The notes under the pieces were generated by a model. It was not told the DNA's origin. It did not search any database and worked only from the letters and a program-made list of their open reading frames with translations. A stretch of 8,691 nucleotides of DNA from an uncultured Oscillibacter sp. (GTDB lineage Bacteria; Bacillota_A; Clostridia; Oscillospirales; Oscillospiraceae), in contig CAQVQZ010000088.1 in the NCBI GenBank assembly GCA_948902155.1, positions 1 to 8,691 on the forward strand, read 5' to 3'. Position 1 is the first letter of the stretch. Each line of letters starts with the position of its first letter. A program made the translations under genes and the position numbers. Positions 1-5,489 of this stretch are shown piece after piece.

Positions 1-339
1 CCGCTCCACGGCGGCGCAGACGTCCTCATACCAGCGCTGGCCCAGGCGGAAGTTTAGGAAGCCCGCCCCGGCGATCTCGGCGGAGGCGAAATAGCTGTCC
101 GTCAGGTCCATATGGTCCAGCAGGGCCTGAGCAATGGCCCGGGGGGGCTGGCGGAGGGCCTTGGACGCGGCCAGGGCAAAGGTGGTGGTGAAATCGCCGT
201 TGGCGGCGCCCCGGGGAATCTCCACCGGAGCGGTGTGTACCTCGGCCTGGGGCAGGGTCCCGTCCGCCGCCGCGGCCCGGTAGGCCGCCATGGCCAGGGC
301 CGCGGCCTGGTCCTTGGCGTTTTGTACCATGTTCGTCAT
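1..339 (-). CDS. argS: Arginyl-tRNA synthetase, N-terminal part (cut by window edge)
   Basis: Cytoplasmic class I synthetase that charges tRNA-Arg with arginine. Only the first 113 codons are in the window; the reading frame stays open to base 1. The visible part matches the ArgS additional N-terminal domain, which contacts the tRNA D-loop region: a VEIPRGAANGDFTTTFAL segment (usually written PxxxxGDFxTNxA in the family), followed by KALRQPPRAIAQAL and then AGAGFLNFRL close to the end of the domain. The catalytic HIGH and KMSKS regions lie outside the window. The ATG at 337-339 is preceded on the minus strand by AAAGGAAG about 11 bases upstream, a slightly long spacing. The gene is the last visible member of the murI - DUF1934 - argS operon and has only 32 bases between its start and a fold-back insertion element. 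There is no room for a T-box leader directly upstream. Identification is firm; the position of the start is fairly sure. Confidence 0.9.
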   Translation of the reverse strand, partial: MTNMVQNAKDQAAALAMAAYRAAAADGTLPQAEVHTAPVEIPRGAANGDFTTTFALAASKALRQPPRAIAQALLDHMDLTDSYFASAEIAGAGFLNFRLGQRWYEDVCAAVER

Positions 340-371
340 GTTGTAAATCGCTTCCTTTCGGATGTCGTTTG

Positions 372-537
372 TAAGAACCTGTATTCATAACCGGGGGATG
401 CCGGCTGAGCGAGGGATTTTGCCTCCAATCGAGGCAAATTTTTTTCGCGGGCTGCCGCCCGGGGAAAAAATTTAACGAAGAGTGGGGGCAAAAGACCCGC
501 TCAGACGGCGTTCAACGGTTGTGAATACAGGTTCTTA
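372..537. repeat. 166-base fold-back (MITE-like) element between DUF1934 gene and argS
   Basis: Inverted termini at 372-392 and 517-537 match at 20 of 21 positions (ends TAAGAACCTGTATTCA... and ...TGAATACAGGTTCTTA). A second inner pair, 400-411 and 498-509, matches at 11 of 12. The core has two more stems: TTTGCCTC / GAGGCAAA at 418-425 and 431-438, and AAATTTTTT / AAAAAATTT at 436-444 and 465-473 around a GGGC-TGCC-GCCC tip. The two cores share bases and so are alternatives. It holds no convincing coding frame. The element begins and ends with TA, compatible with a TA target duplication as made by IS630/Tc1-type transposases, but since TA is also palindromic this is weak. It ends two bases beyond the DUF1934 stop codon. 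The inverted structure is directly seen; mobility is inferred, and no second copy is in the window. Confidence 0.72.
418..445 (+). terminator. Intrinsic-terminator-like hairpin within the fold-back element
   Basis: An 8-bp perfect stem TTTGCCTC / GAGGCAAA with a 5-base loop CAATC is followed directly by seven T residues on the plus strand. It faces against the argS operon, and no plus-strand gene ends here. On the minus strand, the direction in which the operon is read, no U-run follows, so it should not stop operon transcription. It could stop antisense transcripts. The structure is seen; activity is inferred. Confidence 0.4.
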
Positions 538-539
538 GA

Positions 540-1001
540 TTACCCGTTTTGCCGGAGCTCATGCTTCCGCCGGACGTGGATTTTGAAGGCGTTCCGGCCG
601 GTGACGGCGTGGTCCACGGAGATGGAATAGCGCAGGTCCATCAGGCCGCCCTGGTCCGTCAGGCTGTGGCGGAGGCGGCTGGTCTGGATGTCGATGGCCA
701 GCTCGCCGAAGGGGGTCTCGTAGATGGAGGTGTGCTGCTTGCCCTCCTCAAACACCATCTGGGAATTTACATTGCCGGTCCGGCACAAAATCACCTGGGG
801 GCCCCGAATCTCAAAGGCCGTGGTGGTGCCCTCCAGGCCGGTGAGCTCGCTCTCCTGGTAGGAGAGGACCATCCCCTCCCTGGTCAGCTCCAGGGTGCCC
901 TCGGTCATCAGCTCGATGCTGTCCGGGTCCATATCCTCATAGCGCTGCTCCGACCGGATGGTCAGCAGTACGGGCAGCTTATTCTTCTCAGTATTGGTCA
1001 A
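540..1001 (-). CDS. DUF1934 (YwiB-like) beta-barrel protein
   Basis: Small cytoplasmic protein of the DUF1934 family, 153 residues, close to the usual length of about 140. The family has a calycin-like beta-barrel fold and no firmly known reaction. Its genes are commonly next to argS, as with ywiB in Bacillus subtilis, and the same neighbourhood is seen here. Family-like segments are YQESELTGLEGTTTAFEI (about 48-65), the VILCRTGNVNSQMVFEEG stretch (70-87), YETPFGELAIDIQT (94-107) and DLRYSISVD (122-130). The chosen start is the TTG at 999-1001: GGAGG lies 7 bases upstream on the minus strand, and the alternative TTG at 1005-1007 is too close to it. This start overlaps the end of murI by 14 bases, implying translational coupling. 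A longer frame reaching 1100 lies inside murI and shows no family similarity. Stop TAA is at 540-542, two bases from the fold-back element. Confidence 0.88.
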   Translation of the reverse strand: MTNTEKNKLPVLLTIRSEQRYEDMDPDSIELMTEGTLELTREGMVLSYQESELTGLEGTTTAFEIRGPQVILCRTGNVNSQMVFEEGKQHTSIYETPFGELAIDIQTSRLRHSLTDQGGLMDLRYSISVDHAVTGRNAFKIHVRRKHELRQNG

Positions 1002-1803
1002 TGTCAACCCTCCGTGCCATATGGCGGATGTCCTCCTGCAAAAACAGGGAGGCAGCGCCCTCGAAGTCCTCCGGCCGGTCGCTGACCCAGAACCCGGCAC
1101 CGCCCTGCCGGTCCGCCGGAGCCCGGAGGCCCTGGGCGGCGAGGAGGCGCTTCAGCTCAAAGGCGGATTCCTCCCCGGCGGAGATGAGGGTAACTCCGGG
1201 GCCGCAGATATGCGCGATGACGTCCTCCAGCAGGGGATAGTGGGTGCAGCCCAGGATCAGGGTATCCATGCCCCAGTCCAGCATGGGGGCCAAATACTCT
1301 CGGGCAACTGTCTCGATGACCACGTCGCCGGGGTGGAAGCGCCCGTTTTCCACCAGGGGGACAAACAGCGGACAGGGATGGCACAGGACCTCCACGCCGG
1401 GGTCCAGCCTCCGCAGCGCCGTCTCGTAGCCCCTGGAACGGACTGCGGCCTGGGTGGCGATGAGTCCCACCCGGCGGGTCTCGGTCACGGCCAGGGCCTT
1501 GCGGCAGGTGGGTTCCACCACGCCGACAATGGGCAGATCGTTCTCCGCCTGGAGAATGTCCAGGGCGGTGGTGGACACTGTGCCGCAGGCGATGAGGACC
1601 GCTTTCGGGCCAAAGGACCGGAGGAAGCGCAGGTTCTGCCGGGCAAATTTGACGAGAGTCTCCCTGGACCGGCCCCCGTAGGGGACCCGGGCGGTGTCGC
1701 CGAAGTAAACCAGGTCCTCTTCGGGCAGAATGCGCCGGAGGACCCGGACCGCCGTCAGGCCGCCCAGGCCGGAGTCAAATACGCCGATGGGGCGAGTATC
1801 CAA
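988..1803 (-). CDS. murI: Glutamate racemase
   Basis: Converts L-glutamate to D-glutamate for the peptidoglycan stem peptide, in the cytoplasm and without a cofactor, using two cysteines. The 271-residue product has the expected length and order of motifs: GVFDSGLGGLT (7-17, with D10 and S11), FGDTARVPYGGRS (34-46), IACGTVSTTA (71-80, first catalytic Cys73), VEPTC (96-100) and LGCTHYPLL (184-192, second catalytic Cys186 with T187 and H188). The first cysteine motif reads ACGT where many homologues have ACNT. Start choice: AGGAG lies 8 bases before a TTG at 1801-1803; an in-frame GTG at 1810-1812 gives 274 residues but touches that same Shine-Dalgarno, so the TTG is preferred. It is the first gene of the operon, with promoter at 1868-1896, and overlaps the DUF1934 gene. 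Very confident on function, less on the start. Confidence 0.95.
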   Translation of the reverse strand: MDTRPIGVFDSGLGGLTAVRVLRRILPEEDLVYFGDTARVPYGGRSRETLVKFARQNLRFLRSFGPKAVLIACGTVSTTALDILQAENDLPIVGVVEPTCRKALAVTETRRVGLIATQAAVRSRGYETALRRLDPGVEVLCHPCPLFVPLVENGRFHPGDVVIETVAREYLAPMLDWGMDTLILGCTHYPLLEDVIAHICGPGVTLISAGEESAFELKRLLAAQGLRAPADRQGGAGFWVSDRPEDFEGAASLFLQEDIRHMARRVDIDQY

Positions 1804-1821
1804 TGCCGTCACTCCTCTCAG

Positions 1822-1840
1822 GGCGGGGGATTATCCCGCC
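1822..1840 (-). other. Small hairpin in the murI leader
   Basis: GGCGGG and CCCGCC form a 6-bp stem with a 7-base loop in the murI 5' leader, just upstream of the AGGAG ribosome site. It has no U-run. It might modulate translation or stability, but it does not match any riboswitch or T-box that I recognise. Confidence 0.3.
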
Positions 1841-1867
1841 GGTGCTGGAAATCGCTCTGAATTATGT

Positions 1868-1896
1868 ATTATACTATGAGAGCGCCTTTGCCGCAA
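1868..1896 (-). promoter_or_regulatory. Sigma-A-type promoter of murI operon
   Basis: On the minus strand a perfect TATAAT (plus bases 1868-1873) stands 17 bases downstream of TTGCGG (1891-1896). Transcription would start near 1861 and give a leader of about 58 bases before murI. No other promoter is evident for the DUF1934 gene or argS, so it probably serves the whole operon. Confidence 0.7.
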
Positions 1897-1930
1897 GACA
1901 GAATTTAGTCTTTTTTCCCTCTTTTTTATG

Positions 1931-1959
1931 TGGAAATTTTCCGGCGGCTCTGCTATAAT
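1931..1959 (+). promoter_or_regulatory. Extended -10 promoter of the 137-residue protein gene
   Basis: TGCTATAAT at 1951-1959 combines an extended -10 TG with a perfect TATAAT. TGGAAA at 1931-1936 (four of six to consensus) sits 17 bases upstream. The expected start near 1966 gives a leader of about 45 bases. It is divergent from the murI promoter; the two -35 boxes are about 34 bases apart. Confidence 0.75.
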
Positions 1960-2011
1960 CGTGCTATCTATTGAATACAAGCGCCATCTGGGCCGCGAGG
2001 AGGGGCTGACC

Positions 2012-2425
2012 ATGAAAATCGAGTTGACGGAACAGCAGTACCGCTATCTGCTGGATTTGGTCTACATAGGCAACTGGGTGCTCAATTCCACCCGGGAGGA
2101 CGACCGCATCCGGGAATATGACCAGGTGGAGAGCCTGATCTTCTCCCACTGCCTCCGCCACGGCATGGGGAAGCTGGTGGAGCTGTACCAGGGGGATTTG
2201 ATTCCCTCCAGGGCCTTCGCCGCCGGGGGCATCCACGAGGCCATTGAGAATTACGAGGACGTGGTGTTTTACGAGATTCTGGCGGAGGAGCTGGCCCTGC
2301 GGGATATGGACGGGGAGCCCCTTACCAGGGAGAACTACGGCGCGCTGATGGAGCGGATCGATACGTACCTGGATGAGTTCGACGAGCATGGGACGGAGCA
2401 TATCTCGATTGATTTGGACGAATAG
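2012..2425 (+). CDS. Conserved-looking acidic hypothetical protein, 137 residues
   Basis: I do not recognise this family with certainty. The ATG at 2012 follows AGGAGGGG with a 6-base gap, a clear ribosome site; a frame extending upstream to 1928 would run over the promoter and is rejected. The protein has no signal peptide or membrane segment, so it is probably cytoplasmic. It starts with LTEQQYRYLLDLVYIGNWV, an amphipathic helix-like stretch, followed by an acid-rich helical body (EDDRIREYDQVESLIFSH; YEDVVFYEILAEELALRD) and a very acidic tail (YLDEFDEHGTEHISIDLDE). There are two cysteine-poor histidine-containing segments but no catalytic motif that I can name. It is a single-gene transcription unit with its own promoter and terminator, divergent from murI and convergent with the hydrolase gene. 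Coding is well supported by ribosome site, codon use and flanking signals; function is unknown. Confidence 0.85.
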   Translation: MKIELTEQQYRYLLDLVYIGNWVLNSTREDDRIREYDQVESLIFSHCLRHGMGKLVELYQGDLIPSRAFAAGGIHEAIENYEDVVFYEILAEELALRDMDGEPLTRENYGALMERIDTYLDEFDEHGTEHISIDLDE

Positions 2426-2436
2426 GGAAGTTGGTT

Positions 2437-2481
2437 ACAGCCACACTTCCGGCGGAGGGGCCGGGGGTGTGGCTGTTTTTT
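2437..2481 (+). terminator. Intrinsic terminator after the 137-residue protein gene
   Basis: ACAGCCACAC (2437-2446) pairs with GTGTGGCTGT (2467-2476), a perfect 10-bp stem. It can be extended by an inner CCGG / CCGG pair, and is followed by a run of six T (2476-2481). It begins 11 bases after the stop codon. On the opposite strand there is no U-run, so it is effectively one-directional. Confidence 0.9.
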
Positions 2482-2524
2482 GGGAGCGCGGTCCCTTGGA
2501 TGCTCAGGCTCGATTGGAAACGGG

Positions 2525-3403
2525 TCATACCGCCCGCCAAAGGAGCCGGTTGTCCTCAAAAAACGCCTCCAGCCGCCCGGTATCCTTGAGCCAGGAGAGG
2601 TAAGAGCGGACCGTGCTGCCCACCAGCACGTACTGCTCGAAGTTCATCGCCAGCCCATAGGCCATGAAAAGCCTCCGCAGAATCTCCTCGAAGCAAAGCG
2701 GCTCCCGGCACAGCTCCACAATCTTCTCCGCGATCTCCAGCACCTGTTGGATGTTGTGCCGCGCCAGCTCGGAAACGTCCTCCGCCGCCTCCGCGTGGGC
2801 GGGAACGAAGAGCCTGGCTTCCATGGCCTGGACTTTCTCCAGAGTGTCCAGATAAGCCGCCGCATCATAGAGGAAGGCAATCCGGTACTTCTCCAGGGTC
2901 TCCCTGCTGGAGAGGCAGTCCGCCAGGTACACCACGCCGTCCGCCGTCCGGAAGCCCGTCATGTCGAAGAAGTGCCCAGGCAGGGGAATCCGCGTCATTC
3001 CCTCCGGCAGGCAGCCGTCGGTCAGATACTCCGCGCCGCTCTCCTGGGCCAGGAGGAACTTGTGCCGCAAATCCTTGCAGGGATAGCCGCCGTAGAGAAA
3101 CGAGGGCTTCAGAATGGGGTGCCGGGTAAAATCGCACTCGATTCTCGGCGCGTAGACGCGGCACCCCGTCTGGTTTTGCAGATAGCGGTTCCCGCCGATG
3201 TGGTCGGCGTTGGAATGGGTGTTGTAGATGGCGGTAAGCCGCCAGTGGTGAGCGTCCAGAATCTGCCGGACCTTCCGCCCCGCGTCCTTGTCGCTGCCGC
3301 TGTCGATGAGGCAGACGTCCTGCTCGTTCAGCCGGACCAGCCCGATCTTGGCCGGACTTTGTATATAATAGCTCCTCTCGGAAGCCTGAATCAGTTCATA
3401 CAT
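2525..3403 (-). CDS. Metallo-beta-lactamase-fold hydrolase
   Basis: Cytoplasmic MBL-fold enzyme, 292 residues, substrate unknown. The metal-site motifs appear in order: THSNADHIGG (62-71), LPGHFFD (141-147, H144), YLADC (159-163, D162) and VPAHAE (200-205, H203). The first motif is normally HxHxDH; here it reads HxNxDH (H63, N65, D67, H68), so one zinc-1 ligand is replaced by asparagine. I believe this variant recurs in a clostridial subfamily, but I cannot check that here. Residues from about 215 are helical and resemble the C-terminal extension found in many hydrolases of this superfamily. The ATG at 3401-3403 is preceded by AAGGAAGGAAA about 7 bases upstream. No terminator with a U-run follows the stop on this strand, and the gene is convergent with the 137-residue protein gene. 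Annotations as glyoxalase II or beta-lactamase would be over-specific. Confidence 0.9.
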   Translation of the reverse strand: MYELIQASERSYYIQSPAKIGLVRLNEQDVCLIDSGSDKDAGRKVRQILDAHHWRLTAIYNTHSNADHIGGNRYLQNQTGCRVYAPRIECDFTRHPILKPSFLYGGYPCKDLRHKFLLAQESGAEYLTDGCLPEGMTRIPLPGHFFDMTGFRTADGVVYLADCLSSRETLEKYRIAFLYDAAAYLDTLEKVQAMEARLFVPAHAEAAEDVSELARHNIQQVLEIAEKIVELCREPLCFEEILRRLFMAYGLAMNFEQYVLVGSTVRSYLSWLKDTGRLEAFFEDNRLLWRAV

Positions 3404-3492
3404 ACGCGATTTCCTTCCTTTCAGAGATTATCCGATTGCACATTTATCAACAGGCGGTTTGTATACTGGATGTTCTATCGATAGGACCGGAA

Positions 3493-3615
3493 TGTAGGGG
3501 CGGTTATCAACCGCCCGTTTCTTCTTCAACCGCCGGGGTCCACGGACCCGCACGTACGATTCCGGGCGCTTCCCCGGAGGCATGGTGTTCGCGGAGGCGG
3601 ATAGCCGCCCCTGCA
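3493..3615. repeat. Fold-back repeat element, about 123 bases, three hairpins
   Basis: The ends are inverted: TGTAGGGGCGGTTATC (3493-3508) matches the complement of 3600-3615 at 14 of 16 positions. Inside are further palindromes: GGGCGGTT-ATC-AACCGCCC (3498-3516, perfect 8-bp stem), GGGTCC-AC-GGACCC, and GGCGG-ATAG-CCGCC at the right end. There is no coding frame that looks real. Its style resembles the multi-hairpin repeats that I recall between genes of Oscillospiraceae genomes, but copy number cannot be seen here. It occupies much of the gap between the GH25 gene stop and the hydrolase gene start. Bases 3404-3492 hold the hydrolase leader with no convincing promoter, and 3616-3680 show nothing further. 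Confidence 0.6.
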
Positions 3616-3680
3616 TTAAAATCTCCGATTGGTGGCAGTTTCCCTATTTTAGCCGCCCGTTTCCTGCACTTCATTCCCCG

Positions 3681-4616
3681 TCAAAACGCCAGGTCCAAAT
3701 CCACATCCCCCTGGATGCCGTCCACCCGGCCGGTGTGGGAATACTGCCAGAGGTCGAAGTGGTAATAAAAATCCGGCGTATCGGCGTACTCCGCCAGCCA
3801 CAGCTCGTACTCCGCCAGCTCCCGCAGGTCGTACCGGAGATATCCCTGGGTCCGGTTGAAGTACACCGCCGGGCGGTAGCCCGCGTCCTCCACCCGCTTG
3901 CAGAAGGCGGCGGCGCACCGGGTCATGGCTTCGCCGTCCAGCCCGTCCGTGCGGGCCTCGTCTCCGGTGATGGACTCCCAGTCAAAGGCCACGGGAAACG
4001 CCAGCTCCTGCCCGTCCAGGGCCTCCAGCACATAGTTCGCCTCTTCCTCCGCCTCCTCCGGCGTGACGGCCTGGGAGAAGAAGTAGACGCCCACCTCCAG
4101 TCCGGCGTCCAGGGCTCCCCGGAGGTTCCGGGCAAACGCCTCGTCCATGAACAGCCCGCCCTCGGTGTATCCCCGGTGCCCCAGCCGGAGCATGGCGAAC
4201 TCGACGCCGTCCGCCGCCACGGCCTGCCAGTCGATGTCCTTCTGATGGGTGGACACGTCGATGCCCGTCCGGGCCCTCTGTCCGTCTTTCTCGTAGGTGA
4301 CCCGGCCCTTGTCATCCAGGCCGAAGGCATCCTTGTCGTAGGGATTGAGGGGCATCCCCTCCAAAGGCGTCAGGACCATGTCGCCAAACCGGATGGTAAC
4401 CGGCTCCGGGATGTCGGCCGGTTCCTCCGGCTCTTCCTCTCCCCGCAGGACCAGAAACAGCGCCGTCCCGGCCATAATCAGCGTGAGGATGGAAACCGCC
4501 AGGGCCAGGACGCTGAGCCCGTCCGGCTGCCTCCGGGGCCGGGAGGGCCTTCGCTCCCTGGCCGGAACGTGTTCCCGTTCCTCTCTTACATCCAGTCCAG
4601 ACATGCCGTCGTTCAT
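3681..4616 (-). CDS. Membrane-anchored GH25 (lysozyme-type) glycoside hydrolase
   Basis: Predicted N,O-glycosidase acting on peptidoglycan outside the cell. The 311-residue product has a charged cytoplasmic N-terminus (1-34, Arg-rich before the membrane), one membrane helix SVLALAVSILTLIMAG (35-57 region), an acidic linker (EEEPEEPADIPEP), a short beta-like segment, and a GH25 domain from about 118 to the end. GH25 motifs: GIDVSTHQKDIDW (118-130, D120), MLRLGHRGYTEGG (142-154), VAFDWE (209-214, catalytic D212 and E214), ELWLAEY (271-277) and DLWQYSHTG (288-296), ending in DVDLDLAF as the family often does. The helix is followed by no cleavage motif, so the protein probably stays anchored as type II. 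Start: GGAGGG lies 7 bases before the ATG at 4614-4616; an in-frame ATG at 4631 overlaps that site and is rejected. It could serve wall turnover; a role in pilus passage is only a guess. Confidence 0.92.
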   Translation of the reverse strand: MNDGMSGLDVREEREHVPARERRPSRPRRQPDGLSVLALAVSILTLIMAGTALFLVLRGEEEPEEPADIPEPVTIRFGDMVLTPLEGMPLNPYDKDAFGLDDKGRVTYEKDGQRARTGIDVSTHQKDIDWQAVAADGVEFAMLRLGHRGYTEGGLFMDEAFARNLRGALDAGLEVGVYFFSQAVTPEEAEEEANYVLEALDGQELAFPVAFDWESITGDEARTDGLDGEAMTRCAAAFCKRVEDAGYRPAVYFNRTQGYLRYDLRELAEYELWLAEYADTPDFYYHFDLWQYSHTGRVDGIQGDVDLDLAF

Positions 4617-4649
4617 AGCGGGTCCCTCCATTGTTCGACAATTTTCATT

Positions 4650-4678
4650 AGTTTACCACAAATTCCCCCGCTATGCAC
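4650..4678 (-). promoter_or_regulatory. Possible promoter of the GH25 gene
   Basis: On the minus strand TGGTAAACT gives an extended -10 (TAAACT, plus bases 4650-4655), with a poor -35 GTGCAT 17 bases upstream. It is placed correctly, with a leader of about 27 bases, but the match is modest. Confidence 0.35.
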
Positions 4679-4827
4679 CCCAAAGTGCGGCACTGTTAAA
4701 AATTTCTTTAAATTTTCCTATCTTCTGCCTATGAGGTCAGATTTATGTTGCGCTGTCCGGGCTGGGCGAAACGGGACCATAGACGTTCGATAAAAGGACT
4801 TGGCGTTCCGTATGGGCGAAATGCCTG
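4679..4827. other. Intergenic stretch without recognised features
   Basis: The gap between the GH25 gene and pilO (4617-4940) contains the possible GH25 promoter on its left and the pil terminator on its right. In the remaining bases there is an AT-rich tract around 4694-4725 (AAAAATTTCTTTAAATTTT), which could be an upstream promoter element for GH25. I see no gene, tRNA or riboswitch that I can support. Confidence 0.5.
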
Positions 4828-4871
4828 AAAAACGAAGCCCGCTTTCCGGCAAACGGGTTCGGAAAGCGGGC
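4828..4871 (-). terminator. Intrinsic terminator of the pilMNO operon
   Basis: GCCCGCTTTCCG (4837-4848) and CGGAAAGCGGGC (4860-4871) form a perfect 12-bp stem with an 11-base loop. Read on the minus strand, the stem is followed by TTCG and then five U (plus bases 4828-4832). It lies 70 bases beyond the pilO stop. The four-base gap before the U-run makes it less than ideal. On the plus strand there is no T-run. Confidence 0.7.
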
Positions 4872-4940
4872 GCGTAAAATTTCTATTCATGAATGGGGCG
4901 CAGCTGTACAGAGCCCGCCTTTACGCGGTCCAAGACATTC

Positions 4941-5489
4941 CTACGCCTGGGGGTTAGCTTGGTACTCGAAGAACACGATGTTTCCGCTGACGGACACGGC
5001 GCTCCGGTCCCCCTGGCCGATGCTGACGCTCACGCTGTCCAGCATGCAGCGGAAGGCGCTGTCGTGGAGCTGCTGGAGCACCGCCTTGGCGGACTCGTAG
5101 GTGCCGGTGGTGAAGTTCATGGAGATGCTCCGGCGGACGATGGCCTGGGAGGCGTCCACTGTGCTGAAGGACAAACTGTAGTCCTGGGTCGAGGCCAGGA
5201 TGGAATTCAGCTCGAACATGACGGGCTGGAGATTGTCGTAATCGGCAATGCTCAGTGGCGGCGTCCCGGAGGAAAAGAGGGCTTCCAGCTCCCGCTCCAT
5301 CCGGCGCTTGTCCTCTAACCGGAGCTGGGCGGCCTCGATTTCCGTGCGGCAGGACTCCGTTTCCTGCACGCAGCGGTCCTGTTCGGCGGTCTGGGGCAGG
5401 TAGAACAGCATCATATAGCCGCTCACTACCAGGAGGACGCCCAGCAGGGCCAGAAGCATCCACTCCCGGGCCGTCAGTTGTCTTCTCAT
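4941..5489 (-). CDS. pilO: PilO-like type IV pilus inner-membrane protein
   Basis: Predicted inner-membrane platform protein that pairs with PilN and links the cytoplasmic PilM to the pilus machinery. The 182 residues show the PilO layout: a short basic cytoplasmic N-terminus, one membrane helix (WMLLALLGVLLVVSGYMMLFY, about 10-30), a coiled-coil-like stretch rich in Glu, Arg and Gln (33-72), and a C-terminal ferredoxin-like alpha/beta domain with SFSTVDASQAIVRRSISMNF (107-126) and the final strand SVSGNIVFFEY (166-176). It overlaps the pilN stop by ATGA. A strong site GGAGGT lies 9 bases before the ATG at 5487-5489. Sequence similarity in this family is low, so the call rests on topology and on the pilM-pilN-pilO order. 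It is the last gene of the operon, followed by the terminator. No PilP or PilQ is seen, as expected for a cell without an outer membrane. Confidence 0.8.
   Translation of the reverse strand: MRRQLTAREWMLLALLGVLLVVSGYMMLFYLPQTAEQDRCVQETESCRTEIEAAQLRLEDKRRMERELEALFSSGTPPLSIADYDNLQPVMFELNSILASTQDYSLSFSTVDASQAIVRRSISMNFTTGTYESAKAVLQQLHDSAFRCMLDSVSVSIGQGDRSAVSVSGNIVFFEYQANPQA

Noticed and set aside
340..371. T-box leader for argS
   Set aside because: There are only 32 bases between the start codon and the fold-back element, and no specifier or T-box motif is seen inside the element or before murI.
26..388. 120-residue minus-strand frame and a plus-strand counterpart at 112-390
   Set aside because: Both are other-frame readings of argS and the fold-back element; the true ArgS frame is open to the left edge.
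2480..3484. 334-residue plus-strand open frame
   Set aside because: It is antisense to the MBL-fold gene and starts within a terminator region.
3582..4793. 403-residue plus-strand open frame
   Set aside because: It lies opposite the GH25 gene, is low-complexity and lacks family motifs; the minus strand has clear catalytic motifs and a ribosome site.
4679..4827. Possible riboswitch in the gap between the GH25 gene and pilO
   Set aside because: I tried the common riboswitch consensus cores that I remember and found no convincing match.
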